64,000 nucleotides of DNA from Geodermatophilus pulveris (GCF_900188375.1 NZ_FZOO01000002.1:600083-664082); one strand, 5' to 3'. Counted from the first letter of the stretch, positions 52,849 to 61,733 are shown. The notes: generated by a model not told the origin, from the sequence alone. Made by a program: numbers and translations.

Positions 52849-53586
52849 GTGCGGCGGCTGCTGCCGCGCCCGGGCGCCGACCTCGACGACACCGGACTCG
52901 ACGACACCGGACTCGCCGAGGCCTACCGGCTGCCGCCGGGGCGCTCGCTGCGGGTCGACTTCGTCACCTCCCTGGACGGGGCGGTGGCCGTCGACGGCCG
53001 CAGCGGGGGCCTGGGCTCGCCGGGCGACCGGCGGGTGTTCCGGACGCTGCGGGCGCTGGCCGACGTGGTGCTGGTCGGGCACGGCACCGCGGCCGCCGAG
53101 GGCTACCGGCCGGTGGACGCCGACCCGTCGGTGGCCGGGCTGCGGACGGCGCTGGGCCGGCCGGCGTCGGCGCCGGTCGCGGTGGTGTCCCGCCGGGCGT
53201 CCCTGGCACCCGGCGACCGGCTGGCCGTGCCCTCCACGCTGCTGGTCACCTGCGCGGCCACCGACCCCGGCCGCCGGGCGGCGCTGGCGGCCGCGGGGGT
53301 GGCCGTGCTCGTCTGCGGGGACGACGACGTCGACCTGCCCGCCGCGCTGGACGCGCTGGCCGACCGCGGCCTGGAGCAGGTGCTCTGCGAGGGCGGCCCG
53401 CAGCTGCTGTCCGCCGCGCTGGCCGCCGGGGTGGTCGACGAGCTGGACCTGACGCTGGCCCCCGCGCTGGTCGGCGGCCCGGACCGGCTGGTGCCGGCGC
53501 CGCTGCGGGACGTCGTCCGCCCCCGGCTGGTGCAGCTGCTGGAGGAGGACGGCGTCCTGTTCACCCGCTACGCGGTCGACCGGTAG
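52849..53586 (+). CDS. RibD C-terminal-type pyrimidine reductase family protein
   Basis: 245 residues from GTG 52849, two bases after the treZ stop. DFVTSLDGAVAVDGRSGGLGSPGDRR in two parts near 35 and the NADPH-binding LCEGGPQLLSAALAAGVVDELDLTLAP near 180 are typical of dihydrofolate reductase-like RibD-C proteins. No rib genes are adjacent, so it may be a stand-alone reductase rather than the riboflavin enzyme. The N-terminus contains DDTGLDDTGL from a 15-bp duplication (52885-52914). Convergent with the PIN toxin. Confidence 0.85.
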   Translation: MRRLLPRPGADLDDTGLDDTGLAEAYRLPPGRSLRVDFVTSLDGAVAVDGRSGGLGSPGDRRVFRTLRALADVVLVGHGTAAAEGYRPVDADPSVAGLRTALGRPASAPVAVVSRRASLAPGDRLAVPSTLLVTCAATDPGRRAALAAAGVAVLVCGDDDVDLPAALDALADRGLEQVLCEGGPQLLSAALAAGVVDELDLTLAPALVGGPDRLVPAPLRDVVRPRLVQLLEEDGVLFTRYAVDR

Positions 53587-53610
53587 CGCGCCGGGCGCCG
53601 GCCACCGTCC

Positions 53611-53964
53611 TCACTCGATCACCCGCACGGCAGCACCGCATGCGGCCAGCCGGGCGTCCGCGGTGAGCAGCCGGTCGAACGGGTCGCGGTGGACGTCGGG
53701 CAGCTGCTCCACCGCCGCGGCGTGCTCGGCGGTGACCGGCAGGTGGTCGAGGACCAGCTCACTGGCCGCGCGCCGGATCCAGGTCCGGACGTCTGACCCG
53801 GGCTCCAGCTCCCCGAGGCCCTGCCTGATGGCCAGCTCCCACACGCTCACAGCGGGGACGACCCGGCGATCGGCGCCACCCAGCAGGTGCTCCGCGGCAC
53901 CGAGTCGCTCGGGCGTGGTGGCCGCCCGGACCAGCACGTGCGTGTCGAGGAGGTGGGTCACCAC
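53611..53964 (-). CDS. PIN-domain toxin (VapC-like)
   Basis: 117-residue PIN nuclease. Acidic active-site residues are visible: LLDTHVLV (Asp 7), VWELAIR (Glu near 43), and HRDPFDRLLTADARL (Asp pairs near 92-103). The family cleaves tRNA or other RNA and is neutralised by a partner antitoxin. It overlaps the antitoxin gene by seven bases, antitoxin first, the usual TA order. Confidence 0.9.
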   Translation of the reverse strand: MVTHLLDTHVLVRAATTPERLGAAEHLLGGADRRVVPAVSVWELAIRQGLGELEPGSDVRTWIRRAASELVLDHLPVTAEHAAAVEQLPDVHRDPFDRLLTADARLAACGAAVRVIE

Positions 53965-54191
53965 TCCTCCAACGCCTTCTGCAGGTCCTCCGGCAGCGGG
54001 TCGTCGAAGTCCTCGGCGACCCAGACGTGACCTCGGTCGAGCCCGAGGTCGGGCGTCCGCCGGGCAGGACCGACCAGCCGGGCGACCACCCTCCCGCGGT
54101 CGGTGATCTCGACCTCCTCGCCGGCCGCGACCTCCTCCAGCAGCCGCGACAGGTGGGTCTTGGCCTCGTGCACGCCGACTGACGTGGTCAT
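53958..54191 (-). CDS. Phd/YefM-family antitoxin
   Basis: 77 residues. The Phd fold is evident in SVGVHEAKTHLSRLLEEVAAGEEVEITDRGR, followed by VVARLVGP. The acidic C-terminus (WVAEDFDDPLPEDLQKALEEW) would wrap the PIN toxin. Such antitoxins bind operators in their own promoter, so the 111-bp gap to the divergent ligase gene probably contains the autoregulated promoter. Confidence 0.88.
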   Translation of the reverse strand: MTTSVGVHEAKTHLSRLLEEVAAGEEVEITDRGRVVARLVGPARRTPDLGLDRGHVWVAEDFDDPLPEDLQKALEEW

Positions 54192-54302
54192 GGGACCTGG
54201 TCCATGGGCGAGGGTGCGGGTGCCGCCCCCTCGAGCCCCCGACCTGGTGACGGTCGTGGCCGGCGCGCCCCGGTCGTCGTCGCCGGCTGCTTCACTGCGC
54301 GC

Positions 54303-55382
54303 ATGGACCTGCCGCTGCTGCCGCCGGTGAAGCCGATGCTGGCCAAGGCCGTGACCACGGTGCCCACCGCCGAGGGCATGTACTACGAGCCGAAGTGGGA
54401 CGGCTTCCGCTGCATCGTCTTCCGGGACGGCGACGAGGTGGAGCTCGGCAGCCGCAACGAGCGCCCGCTCACCCGCTACTTCCCCGAGGTGGTCGAGGCG
54501 GTCAAGGCGGCGCTGCCCGAGCGGTGCGTGGTCGACGGGGAGATCGTCGTCCCCCGGGGTGACCGGCTGCACTTCGAGGCGCTGCTCCAGCGCATCCACC
54601 CCGCCAGGTCCCGCGTCGACCTGCTGGCCGGGCAGACACCGGCGTCCTTCGTCGCCTTCGACCTGCTCGCGCTCGGCGACGAGTCGCTGGTGGAGGTGCC
54701 CTTCGCCCGGCGGCGGGCCCGGCTGCAGCAGGTCGTGACCGTTACGGAGTCGGTGCACGTCACGGCGATCACCCAGGACCCGGACACCGCGCGGCGCTGG
54801 TTCGAGCAGTTCGAGGGGGCCGGGCTGGACGGCATCGTGGCCAAGGCCGCCGACCTGCCCTACGGCCCCGACCAGCGGCTGATGACCAAGGTCAAGCACG
54901 TGCGGACGGCGGACTGCGTGGTCGCCGGATTCCGCTGGCACAAGAGCGGGCCGGTCGTCGGGTCGCTGCTGCTGGGGCTGTACGACGGCTCCGGCGACCT
55001 GCAGCACATCGGCGTCGCGGCGTCCTTCCCGATGGCCCGGCGGGCCGAGCTGGTCGAGGAGCTGGCGCCCTACCGGGCCGAGGCGCTGGACGGGCACCCG
55101 TGGCAGGAGTGGGCGAACGCGCAGGTGGTGGACGGCGCGGGCGGCGAGGAGCACCGGATGCCCGGGGCGCAGAGCCGCTGGAACGCCGGCAAGGACCTGT
55201 CCTGGGTGCCGCTGCGGCCGGAGCTGGTCGTGGAGGTCAAGTACGACCAGCTGGAGGGGCGGCGGCTGCGGCACACCGGCCACTTCCTGCGCTGGCGCCC
55301 GGACCGGGAGGCGCGCAGCTGCACCTACGACCAGCTGGAGGTGCCGGTGCGCTACGACCTGGCCGAGGTCCTCGCCGGCTGA
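54303..55382 (+). CDS. ligC: ATP-dependent DNA ligase (LigC-like)
   Basis: 359 residues: nucleotidyl transferase plus OB domain without extra nuclease or polymerase domains, as in LigC. Adenylated Lys is in EPKWDGFRCIVF near 31, followed by SRNERPLTRYFPEV, VVDGEIVVP near 80, FVAFDLLAL near 118, and DGIVAKAADLPY near 178. The OB part contains VEVKYDQLEGRRLRHTGHFLRWR. In mycobacteria LigC enzymes act in base excision repair and alternative end joining with a PolDom protein, one of which lies 1.8 kb downstream. Confidence 0.93.
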   Translation: MDLPLLPPVKPMLAKAVTTVPTAEGMYYEPKWDGFRCIVFRDGDEVELGSRNERPLTRYFPEVVEAVKAALPERCVVDGEIVVPRGDRLHFEALLQRIHPARSRVDLLAGQTPASFVAFDLLALGDESLVEVPFARRRARLQQVVTVTESVHVTAITQDPDTARRWFEQFEGAGLDGIVAKAADLPYGPDQRLMTKVKHVRTADCVVAGFRWHKSGPVVGSLLLGLYDGSGDLQHIGVAASFPMARRAELVEELAPYRAEALDGHPWQEWANAQVVDGAGGEEHRMPGAQSRWNAGKDLSWVPLRPELVVEVKYDQLEGRRLRHTGHFLRWRPDREARSCTYDQLEVPVRYDLAEVLAG

Positions 55383-55385
55383 GAC

Positions 55386-55440
55386 AGGACCTCCTGCCCC
55401 CGGCCACTCGCGAGCTCGCGGCGGGACCCTGCAGGGGGCC
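55386..55440. repeat. Dispersed hairpin element, copy B
   Basis: Begins three bases after the ligase stop. It shares the block order AGGACC...CTGCCCCC...CTCGCGAGCTCGCGGCGGG...CCCTGCAGGGGGCC with copies A, C and D; the centre CGCGAGCTCGCG is a perfect 12-bp palindrome. It probably terminates or attenuates the ligase transcript. Confidence 0.7.
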
Positions 55441-55456
55441 GGTCACCCGAACGGAT

Positions 55457-55515
55457 GAAGGACCCGCCTGCCCCCCACCACTCGCACGCTCGCGGCGGGC
55501 CCCTGCACGCGGGCC
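55457..55515. repeat. Dispersed hairpin element, copy C
   Basis: Second copy in direct orientation just 17 bp beyond copy B, with AAGGACCC, CTGCCCCCC, CACTCGCACGCTCGCGGCGGG and CCCCTGCACGCGGGCC blocks. It ends 17 bases before the start of the hydrolase gene, so it may form part of that gene's leader. Confidence 0.7.
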
Positions 55516-55532
55516 GCCTACGCTGGGCACCC

Positions 55533-57095
55533 ATGCGCCTGTCCCGCGGTCTGCTCGCCGCCGCCTCCGGCCTGCTCGTGGCCGTCTCCGGCTGCACCTC
55601 CCCCTCCTCGGAAGAGACGGCAGCCGCGTCGTCCGCCCCGGCCCCCTCGGCACCGGCCGAGCCGGTGGCCGCCGACATCGCCTGGCGCGACTGCGACGCG
55701 GAGATCTCCCAGTTCGTGGCCGGCGCGCCGGGCAGCGAGCGGGACCTCGCCTTCGAGTGCGGCCGCACCGAGGTGCCGATCAGCTACGACGAGCCGCAGG
55801 GCGAGACGCTGCCGCTGTTCCTCGTGCGGGCCCGGCTGGCCGGCCAGACCGACCGGATCGGCTCGCTGGTGGTCAACCCCGGCGGGCCCGGCGGGTCCGG
55901 CGCAGACGCGGGCGTCGCGCTGGCGCTCTCGCTGCCCGAGGACGTGCTGCGCCGCTTCGACGTCGTCGGCTTCGACCCGCGCGGGGTGGGCGCGTCGACG
56001 CCGGTCGAGTGCGTGCCGGCCGAGGTCAAGGACCGGTTCGTGGCCGCCGAGCCGCGGCCGGCCACGCCGGAGCAGGTCGACGAGGCGTTCGCGCTGACCC
56101 GGGAGGCCGCCGACGCGTGCGCCGCGGAGTACGGCGAGGCGCTGGGCACCTTCACCACCGTCGACACCGCCCGGGACATGGACCTGCTGCGCCAGTCGCT
56201 GGGCGACGAGCAGCTCACCTACCTCGGCTACTCCTACGGCACCACGCTGGGCTCGACCTACGCCGAGCTGTTCCCCGACCGGGTGCGGGCGCTGGTGCTC
56301 GACGCCGCCGTCGACCCCGACGACGACCCGCGGGGCGAGGCCGAGGCGCAGGCCGCCGCGCTGGAGGCCAGCGTGGACGCCTTCGCGGCCGACTGCGTCG
56401 CCCTGGTCTCGGGGTGCCCGCTCGGGCCCGAGCCGCGCCGGTCCATCGAGGAGCTGCTGGCCCAGGCCGCGGCCGCCCCGATCCCGAGCGCGCTGCCCGG
56501 CGAGACCCGCCAGGCCACCCCCGGCGTGGTGGTGTACGCCGTGCTGGCCGCGCAGTACGACACCAGCAGCTGGCCGCAGCTGACCCAGGCCCTGGCCGCC
56601 GCCCGCGCCGGCGACTCGCAGGGCCTGTTCGCGCTGGCCGACCCCCTGTCCGGCCGGCTCGCGGACGGCAGCTACACCAACCTGATCGACGCCAACCTGG
56701 CGATCAACTGCGCGGACACCGACCCGGCGTCGGCGGTCCCGGAGGAGGAGGTCCGCGCGCTGGCCGCCGAGTGGGGCCAGAGGTACCCGCTGTTCGGCGC
56801 CGGCTCGGCCATCGGGCTGCACACCTGCTCCGTGTGGGAGGCCGAGCGCACCCCGGTCCCGGAGCGGGACGCCGAGGGCGCGCCGCCGGTGCTGGTGATC
56901 GGCAACGCCGGCGACCCGGTGACCCCGCTGTCCGGGGCGCAGGACATGGCCGAGGACCTCACCTCCGGCGTCCTGCTCACCTGGGAGGGCCGGGGGCACA
57001 CCGCCTACCCGAAGACCGACTGCGTCACCGCGGCGGTGAACGCCTACCTCATCGACCTGGTCGCGCCGCAGGACGGGCTGACGTGCCCGGCCTGA
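55533..57095 (+). CDS. Secreted S33 alpha/beta-hydrolase lipoprotein (tripeptidyl aminopeptidase-like)
   Basis: 520 residues. Lipoprotein signal LLVAVSGC with Cys near 21, then a Ser/Ala/Pro linker. Alpha/beta-hydrolase core: VVNPGGPGGSGADAG (oxyanion loop, near 113), VVGFDPRGVGAS near 148, nucleophile LGYSYGTTLGS near 231, Asp in IGNAGDPVTP near 453, and His in GRGHTAYP near 490. C-terminal TAP-like domain with a disulphide-capable Cys pair. Resembles Streptomyces SlpD/SlpE tripeptidyl aminopeptidases. Position between ligC and the polymerase gene seems incidental. Confidence 0.9.
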   Translation: MRLSRGLLAAASGLLVAVSGCTSPSSEETAAASSAPAPSAPAEPVAADIAWRDCDAEISQFVAGAPGSERDLAFECGRTEVPISYDEPQGETLPLFLVRARLAGQTDRIGSLVVNPGGPGGSGADAGVALALSLPEDVLRRFDVVGFDPRGVGASTPVECVPAEVKDRFVAAEPRPATPEQVDEAFALTREAADACAAEYGEALGTFTTVDTARDMDLLRQSLGDEQLTYLGYSYGTTLGSTYAELFPDRVRALVLDAAVDPDDDPRGEAEAQAAALEASVDAFAADCVALVSGCPLGPEPRRSIEELLAQAAAAPIPSALPGETRQATPGVVVYAVLAAQYDTSSWPQLTQALAAARAGDSQGLFALADPLSGRLADGSYTNLIDANLAINCADTDPASAVPEEEVRALAAEWGQRYPLFGAGSAIGLHTCSVWEAERTPVPERDAEGAPPVLVIGNAGDPVTPLSGAQDMAEDLTSGVLLTWEGRGHTAYPKTDCVTAAVNAYLIDLVAPQDGLTCPA

Positions 57096-57139
57096 CGGCC
57101 TAGGGTGCGCCGCGTGATCACCGCCGCGGGACCGAGCCG

Positions 57140-58210
57140 GTGATGGCGTCGGCCAAGGACGCCGTCCTGGTGCAGGTCGACGGGCACGAGGTGCGCGTCT
57201 CCAGCCCGGAGAAGCCGTACTTCGCCGAGCGCGGGATCCGCAAGATCGACGTCGTCGAGTACTTCCTCGCCGTCGGCGACGGGATCCTGCACGCGCTGCG
57301 GGACCGGCCGACGACGCTGGAGCGCTGGCCGGGCGGCGTGTTCGAGGGCGCCCGGCTCTCGACCCGGGTGGACAACACCGGCGACGCCTTCTACCAGAAG
57401 CGGGTGCCCAAGAACGCGCCCGACTGGGTGCCGACCGCGCACATCACCTTCCCCAGCGGGCGGACGGCGGACGAGATCGCGCCGGACTCCGTCGCCGTCG
57501 TCGCCTGGTGCGCGAACCTGGGCACGCTGACCTTCCACCCGTGGCCGGTGTCCAAGGCCGACGTGGAGCAGCCCGACCAGATCCGCATCGACCTGGACCC
57601 GCAGCCGGGCACCGACTTCTCCGACGCCGTGTGGGTCGCGCCGCACGTGCGCGAGCTGCTGGATGAGTTCGGCATGCAGGGCTGGCCGAAGACCTCCGGC
57701 GGGCGGGGGGTGCACGTCTACGTGCCCATCCAGCCGCGCTGGACCTTCCCCGAGGTGCGCCGCGCGGTCATCGCCTTCGGCCGCGAGCTGGAACGGCGCA
57801 TCCCCGAGCGCGTGACCATGTCGTGGTGGAAGGAGGAGCGCGGGGAGAAGATCTTCATCGACTACAACCAGATGGCCCGGGACCGCACCATCGCCTCCGC
57901 GTACTCCATCCGGCCCAGGCCGCACGCCCCGGTGTCCGCCCCCGTCGACTGGGACGAGCTGCCCGACGTGCACCCGACGGACTTCGACGTGCTGACCATG
58001 CCGGCGCGCTTCCGCGAGGTCGGCGACCGCCACGCGGGCCTGTCCGACCACGCGTTCGGCATCGAGCCGCTGCTGGAGCTGGCCGAGCGCCAGGCCCGCG
58101 ACGCCGGCCTCGGCGACCTGCCCTACCCGCCGGACTACCCCAAGATGCCGGGCGAGCCGATGCGGGTGCAGCCCAGCCGTGCCCGGCGTCCGCCCAGCGA
58201 GGACGGATGA
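57140..58210 (+). CDS. LigD-type DNA polymerase/primase domain protein (PolDom)
   Basis: 356-residue stand-alone archaeo-eukaryotic primase fold, as in the polymerase part of LigD or mycobacterial PolD1/PolD2. KPYFAERGIRKIDVVEYF near 26, the metal-binding IRIDLDPQPGTDF near 150 (both Asp present), GGRGVHVYVPI near 190, and IFIDYNQMARDRTIASAYSIRP near 238. Fills gaps in end joining, often with ribonucleotides. GTG 57140 or ATG 57143 starts are equivalent. No Ku gene is in the window. Confidence 0.92.
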   Translation: MMASAKDAVLVQVDGHEVRVSSPEKPYFAERGIRKIDVVEYFLAVGDGILHALRDRPTTLERWPGGVFEGARLSTRVDNTGDAFYQKRVPKNAPDWVPTAHITFPSGRTADEIAPDSVAVVAWCANLGTLTFHPWPVSKADVEQPDQIRIDLDPQPGTDFSDAVWVAPHVRELLDEFGMQGWPKTSGGRGVHVYVPIQPRWTFPEVRRAVIAFGRELERRIPERVTMSWWKEERGEKIFIDYNQMARDRTIASAYSIRPRPHAPVSAPVDWDELPDVHPTDFDVLTMPARFREVGDRHAGLSDHAFGIEPLLELAERQARDAGLGDLPYPPDYPKMPGEPMRVQPSRARRPPSEDG

Positions 58211-58541
58211 CCCGGCGCTCGACGCCAGGGGAGCACGGGGATCACCCGACGGACGACCCACGGGCTGCAGTGGATCCGGCGCACTCCTCCGGACGCCTCC
58301 CCAGGCGCCTGGGACCACTCCGACAGCCGGAGCACCCGCGGCTGACCGACCCTCGGCCGAGGGCCGGTGTTCGACGAGCTGCCCGGCACACCGTCGCCAC
58401 ATGGCCCCCCGACCCGAGTCTCGCGGAGGCTCCGTCGTCCCAGGGTGCACCCCCTACGTCGAGCCCACCCACACCGCACGTCCCGGCGACCCCCGGCTGA
58501 CCTCCTTCATCACAGCCAGCGTGACGACCACGATCGAGGTC
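58211..58541. other. Intergenic 331 bp, no gene seen
   Basis: Reading frames here have no family similarity I recognise and no ribosome site. It lies between the polymerase gene and the Phd/RelE module and must contain the module promoter. GTG 58521 in frame with the antitoxin lacks a ribosome site. Confidence 0.4.
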
Positions 58542-58817
58542 ATGACGACGCAGTCTCTGGCCGCGGTCAAGGCGCACTTCAGCCAGGTGATCGACGAGGT
58601 TGCCGGCACGCACGAGCGCGTCACCGTCAGGAGGAACGGCAGCCCGGTCGCGGTCATCCTCGCCGTCGAGGACTACGAGTCGCTGATGGAGACCTGGGAG
58701 ATCCTCTCCGACCCGCGAGCACGCTCGGACATGAGGCAGGCCGAGGAGACGATGGCCGCCGGCGAGGTCCACGGCGAGGCCGATGTGCGGGCCGCACTCG
58801 CGGCCCGCCGGCGGTGA
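58542..58817 (+). CDS. Phd/YefM-family antitoxin (RelB-like)
   Basis: 91 residues. MTTQSLAAVKAHFSQVIDEVAGTHERVTVRRNGSPVAVILAVEDYESL is the typical Phd fold, followed by an acidic/basic toxin-binding helix (TMAAGEVHGEADVRAALAARRR). ATG 58542 with GAGG shortly upstream. It overlaps the toxin start by four bases (GTGA). Confidence 0.88.
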   Translation: MTTQSLAAVKAHFSQVIDEVAGTHERVTVRRNGSPVAVILAVEDYESLMETWEILSDPRARSDMRQAEETMAAGEVHGEADVRAALAARRR

Positions 58818-59086
58818 CCGGCCCTCGTCGCTACACCGTCCTCCCCGCGGCGGCCAAGGGGGCCGTCGAGCGAGACCTCCCCGAGCCGGTGGCCGTCGCG
58901 GTCGTCGACTTCCTCTACGGGTCGCTGGCTGCAGACCCGTACCGCGTCGGGAAGCCGTTGCGCTTCGATCTCGAGGGCTACTGGTCCGCGCGACGGGGCC
59001 AGTACCGCGTCATCTACTCGCTCCACGACGATGAGGTCCTCGTGAGGGTCGTGCGCAACTCGCACCGCGCCGACGTCCACGGCTGA
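58814..59086 (+). CDS. RelE/ParE-family toxin
   Basis: 90 residues from GTG 58814. YTVLPAAAKGAVERDLPEPVAVAVVDFL near the start, GKPLRFDLEGYWSARRGQYRVIYSL near 50, and VLVRVVRNSHRADVHG at the end fit ribosome-dependent mRNA interferases. The Arg/Tyr/His residues expected at the active site (RGQYRVIY, NSHR) are present. Translationally coupled to its antitoxin. Confidence 0.9.
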   Translation: MTGPRRYTVLPAAAKGAVERDLPEPVAVAVVDFLYGSLAADPYRVGKPLRFDLEGYWSARRGQYRVIYSLHDDEVLVRVVRNSHRADVHG

Positions 59087-59420
59087 CCGGTACTCCGTGC
59101 CGGCACCGGCGTGTGCGGGAGCGCACTCCTCCTCCCCGGACACAGCAGCGAGGCCCGTGGCCGGAGGTCCTCCGTCCCCGCCCCGCACCAGCAGGACGGG
59201 TGGCCGGCTCGACGGCGGTGCGAGGACCAGGTCCGGGAGGGGCGCGGGACGGCAGCTGAGCGGCTCCCGGGCGCGCCAACTGCCCGATGACCCGTCTGCT
59301 CCCGCTCATGCTGGCCTGCGGTGCCCGTGGGTGGCATCGGACACCAGCCGTGGACGCGGGCGGCGTGACCCCGTTGACTCGACGGCGACCCCCGCAGCCG
59401 TCGTCCCCACGGAGACCGTC
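59087..59420. other. Intergenic 334 bp upstream of the tartrate dehydrogenase gene
   Basis: No gene supported. TTGACT at 59374-59379 looks like a -35 hexamer but no TANNNT stands at the right distance. GGAGA precedes ATG 59421. A regulator binding site may lie here, but I cannot define one. Confidence 0.35.
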
Positions 59421-60503
59421 ATGACCGCCCAGCGCACGTTCCGCATCGCCGCCATCCCCGCCGACGGGGTCGGGATCGAGGTCGTCGCGGCCGGCCGCGC
59501 CGTTCTCGACGCCCTCGCCACGGCCTCGCACGGCCGCTTCGCCTTCGACTGGCAGGAGTTCCCCTGGGGGTGCGGCTACCACGCCGAGCACGGCCGGATG
59601 ATGGCCGAGGACGGCCTCGACCAGCTGGCGGACTTCGACGCCATCTACTTCGGCGCGGTGGGCTGGCCGACGGTCCCGGACCACGTGAGCCTCTGGGGCC
59701 TGCGGCTGAGGATCTGCCAGAGCTTCGACCAGTGGGCCAACGTCCGCCCCGTCGAGTTCCTCCCCGGCATCCGGAGCCCGCTGCGCAAGGCCGACGACAC
59801 CGACCTGGGCTGGGTCGTCGTCCGGGAGAACTCCGAGGGCGAGTACGCCGGCTTCGGCGGGCGCAACTTCGGCGGCCGCGGCGACCGCGGCGAGGTCGCC
59901 GTCCAGTCCGCGGTGTTCACCGAGGTGGGGTGCGAGCGGATCATCCGGTTCGCCTTCGACCTGGCCCGCACCCGGTCCCGCAGGAAGGTCTCCAGCGTCA
60001 CCAAGAGCAACGCCCAGCAGTACGGCATGGTGCTCTGGGACGACGTGTTCGCCCGCGTCGCCACCGACTACCCCGACGTGGAGACCGAGAGCGTGCTGGT
60101 CGACGCGATGGCCGCCAAGTTCGTCCTGCGGCCGGAGGACCTCTCCGTCGTCGTCGCGTCCAACCTCAACGCCGACATCCTCTCCGACCTCGGCAGCGCG
60201 CTGGCCGGCAGCCTGGGGCTCGCGGCCAGCGCCAACCTCAACCCGGAGCGGCGCTTCCCCTCGATGTTCGAGCCCGTCCACGGCTCCGCGCCCGACATCG
60301 CCGGCCAGGGGATCTGCAACCCGCTCGGCGCCATCGGCAGCGCCGCGCTGATGCTGGAGCACCTCGGCCTGCCCGACGAGGCCAAGGCCGTCCAGCACGC
60401 CGTGGCGGTCACCACCGGCAGCGGCACCCGCACCCGCGACGTCGGCGGCACCGCCGGCACGGAGGACGTCACCGCCGCGGTCATCGACAACCTGGCCGGC
60501 TGA
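59421..60503 (+). CDS. Tartrate dehydrogenase/decarboxylase-type beta-decarboxylating dehydrogenase
   Basis: 360 residues, isocitrate/isopropylmalate dehydrogenase family. AAIPADGVGIEVVAAGRAVL at the start (GDGIG-like with Ala-Asp-Gly), YFGAVGWPTVPDHVSLWGLRLRI near 75, VVVRENSEGEYAG near 135, KSNAQQYGMVLWDDVF near 195, and NLNADILSDLGSALAGSLGLA near 250, where Asp residues bind divalent metal. GWPTVPDH and SLWGLRLRIC are the marks that separate tartrate/D-malate enzymes from LeuB. It converges on the SerA-like gene. Confidence 0.88.
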   Translation: MTAQRTFRIAAIPADGVGIEVVAAGRAVLDALATASHGRFAFDWQEFPWGCGYHAEHGRMMAEDGLDQLADFDAIYFGAVGWPTVPDHVSLWGLRLRICQSFDQWANVRPVEFLPGIRSPLRKADDTDLGWVVVRENSEGEYAGFGGRNFGGRGDRGEVAVQSAVFTEVGCERIIRFAFDLARTRSRRKVSSVTKSNAQQYGMVLWDDVFARVATDYPDVETESVLVDAMAAKFVLRPEDLSVVVASNLNADILSDLGSALAGSLGLAASANLNPERRFPSMFEPVHGSAPDIAGQGICNPLGAIGSAALMLEHLGLPDEAKAVQHAVAVTTGSGTRTRDVGGTAGTEDVTAAVIDNLAG

Positions 60504-60536
60504 CCGCTGCCGCCAGGGGCTCCCCCGCCGGAGGCC

Positions 60537-61733
60537 TCAGGGGAAGGTGGTCAGGCGGACGGTCTCGGGCAGCGCCTCCAGCGCGGCCAGCAGGGCCGGC
60601 TTCAGGGGGCCGTTGACGTCGGTGACGACGTAGCCGAGCTCGCCGCGGGTGGCCAGCACCTGACCGTCCACGTTGAGCCCGTGCTCGCCGACCAGCGCGT
60701 CGGCCCGGGCCAGCACGCCGGGCACGTTGCGGTGCAGCAGCGCGAAGCGCGCCGCCGAGGAGCCGTGCAGGGCCACCGCGGGGAGGTTCACGCTCAGCGT
60801 CGTCGTCCCGGTGCGCGTGTAGTCGACCAGCTTGCCGGCGACGAACCGGCCGATGTCGTACTGCGCCTCCTGGGTCGACCCGCCGACGTGCGGGGTGAGG
60901 ATGACGTTGGGCAGCCCGCGCAGCACGGAGCCGAACGCGTCCCCCTGCGCCCGGGGCTCGTCGGGGAACACGTCGACCGCCGCGCCGGCGATGTGGCCGG
61001 ACAAGACGTGTTCGCGCAGCGCCTCGTGGTCGACGACGAACCCGCGGGAGAGGTTGAGGAACAGGCTCCGCGGGCGCATCCGCGCGAACTGCTCGGCGCC
61101 GAACAGCCCGGCGTTGCCGGCGCGCCCGTCGACGTGCAGGGTCACCGTCTCCGCGCGCTCGAGCAGCTCCTCCAGGCTGCCGCAGGCCTGCGCGTTCCCC
61201 AGGGCGAGCTTGTCCTCCAGGTCGTAGAACAGCACCCGCATGCCCAGGGCCTCGGCCAGCACCGACAGCTGGCTGCCGATGTTGCCGTAGCCGACGATGC
61301 CCAGCGTCCGCCCCCGGATCTCGTGGCTCCCGGTCGCCGACTTGTCCCACACCCCGGCGTGCAGCGCGCGGTCGCGGTCGATCAGCCGCCGGGCCAGGCT
61401 GATGATCTCCGCGATCGCCAGCTCGACCACGCTGCGGGTGTTGGAGTACGGCGCGTTGAACACCGCCACCCCGGCCGCCGCCGCCCCGGCGAGGTCGACC
61501 TGGTTGGTGCCGATGCAGAAGGCGCCCACCGCGGCCAGCGCCGGGTGCCGTTCCAGGACGGCGGCGCTCACCTGCGTCTTCGACCGGATGCCGAGCACCC
61601 GGACGCCGTCCAGCGCGGCGTCCAGGTCGTCCTCGTCGAGGGCGCCCCGCACCGACTCCACCTGGTAGCCGGCCGCGGACAGCAGCTGCACCGCCACCGG
61701 GTCGACGTTCTCCAGCAGCAGGGCTCTGGGCAT
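60537..61733 (-). CDS. D-3-phosphoglycerate dehydrogenase-like protein with ACT domain
   Basis: 398 residues from ATG 61733. D-2-hydroxyacid dehydrogenase fold: AFCIGTNQVDLAGAAAAGV near 80, NAD-binding GIVGYGNIGSQLS near 152, NLSRGFVVDHEAL (catalytic Arg) near 232, and DVFPDEPR (Glu) and TPHVGGSTQEAQ (His) near 260-290. A C-terminal ACT domain (NVPGVLARADALVGEHGLNV) suggests serine feedback. The layout equals the proteobacterial SerA with a single ACT rather than the longer actinobacterial SerA, so this may be a second enzyme for another 2-hydroxy acid. Confidence 0.85.
   Translation of the reverse strand: MPRALLLENVDPVAVQLLSAAGYQVESVRGALDEDDLDAALDGVRVLGIRSKTQVSAAVLERHPALAAVGAFCIGTNQVDLAGAAAAGVAVFNAPYSNTRSVVELAIAEIISLARRLIDRDRALHAGVWDKSATGSHEIRGRTLGIVGYGNIGSQLSVLAEALGMRVLFYDLEDKLALGNAQACGSLEELLERAETVTLHVDGRAGNAGLFGAEQFARMRPRSLFLNLSRGFVVDHEALREHVLSGHIAGAAVDVFPDEPRAQGDAFGSVLRGLPNVILTPHVGGSTQEAQYDIGRFVAGKLVDYTRTGTTTLSVNLPAVALHGSSAARFALLHRNVPGVLARADALVGEHGLNVDGQVLATRGELGYVVTDVNGPLKPALLAALEALPETVRLTTFP

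Noticed and set aside
49264..53586. Very long plus-strand open frame (over 1400 codons)
   Set aside because: It runs antisense through the efflux genes and off-frame through treZ; only its last 246 codons, from GTG 52849, are a real gene.
54303..58210. Complete bacterial NHEJ operon
   Set aside because: A ligase and a polymerase are present, but no Ku homologue is encoded in the window, and an unrelated hydrolase lies between them.
58179..58541. N-terminal extension of the Phd antitoxin to 58179
   Set aside because: The extension is low-complexity, overlaps the polymerase gene end and lacks a ribosome site; ATG 58542 gives the normal family N-terminus.
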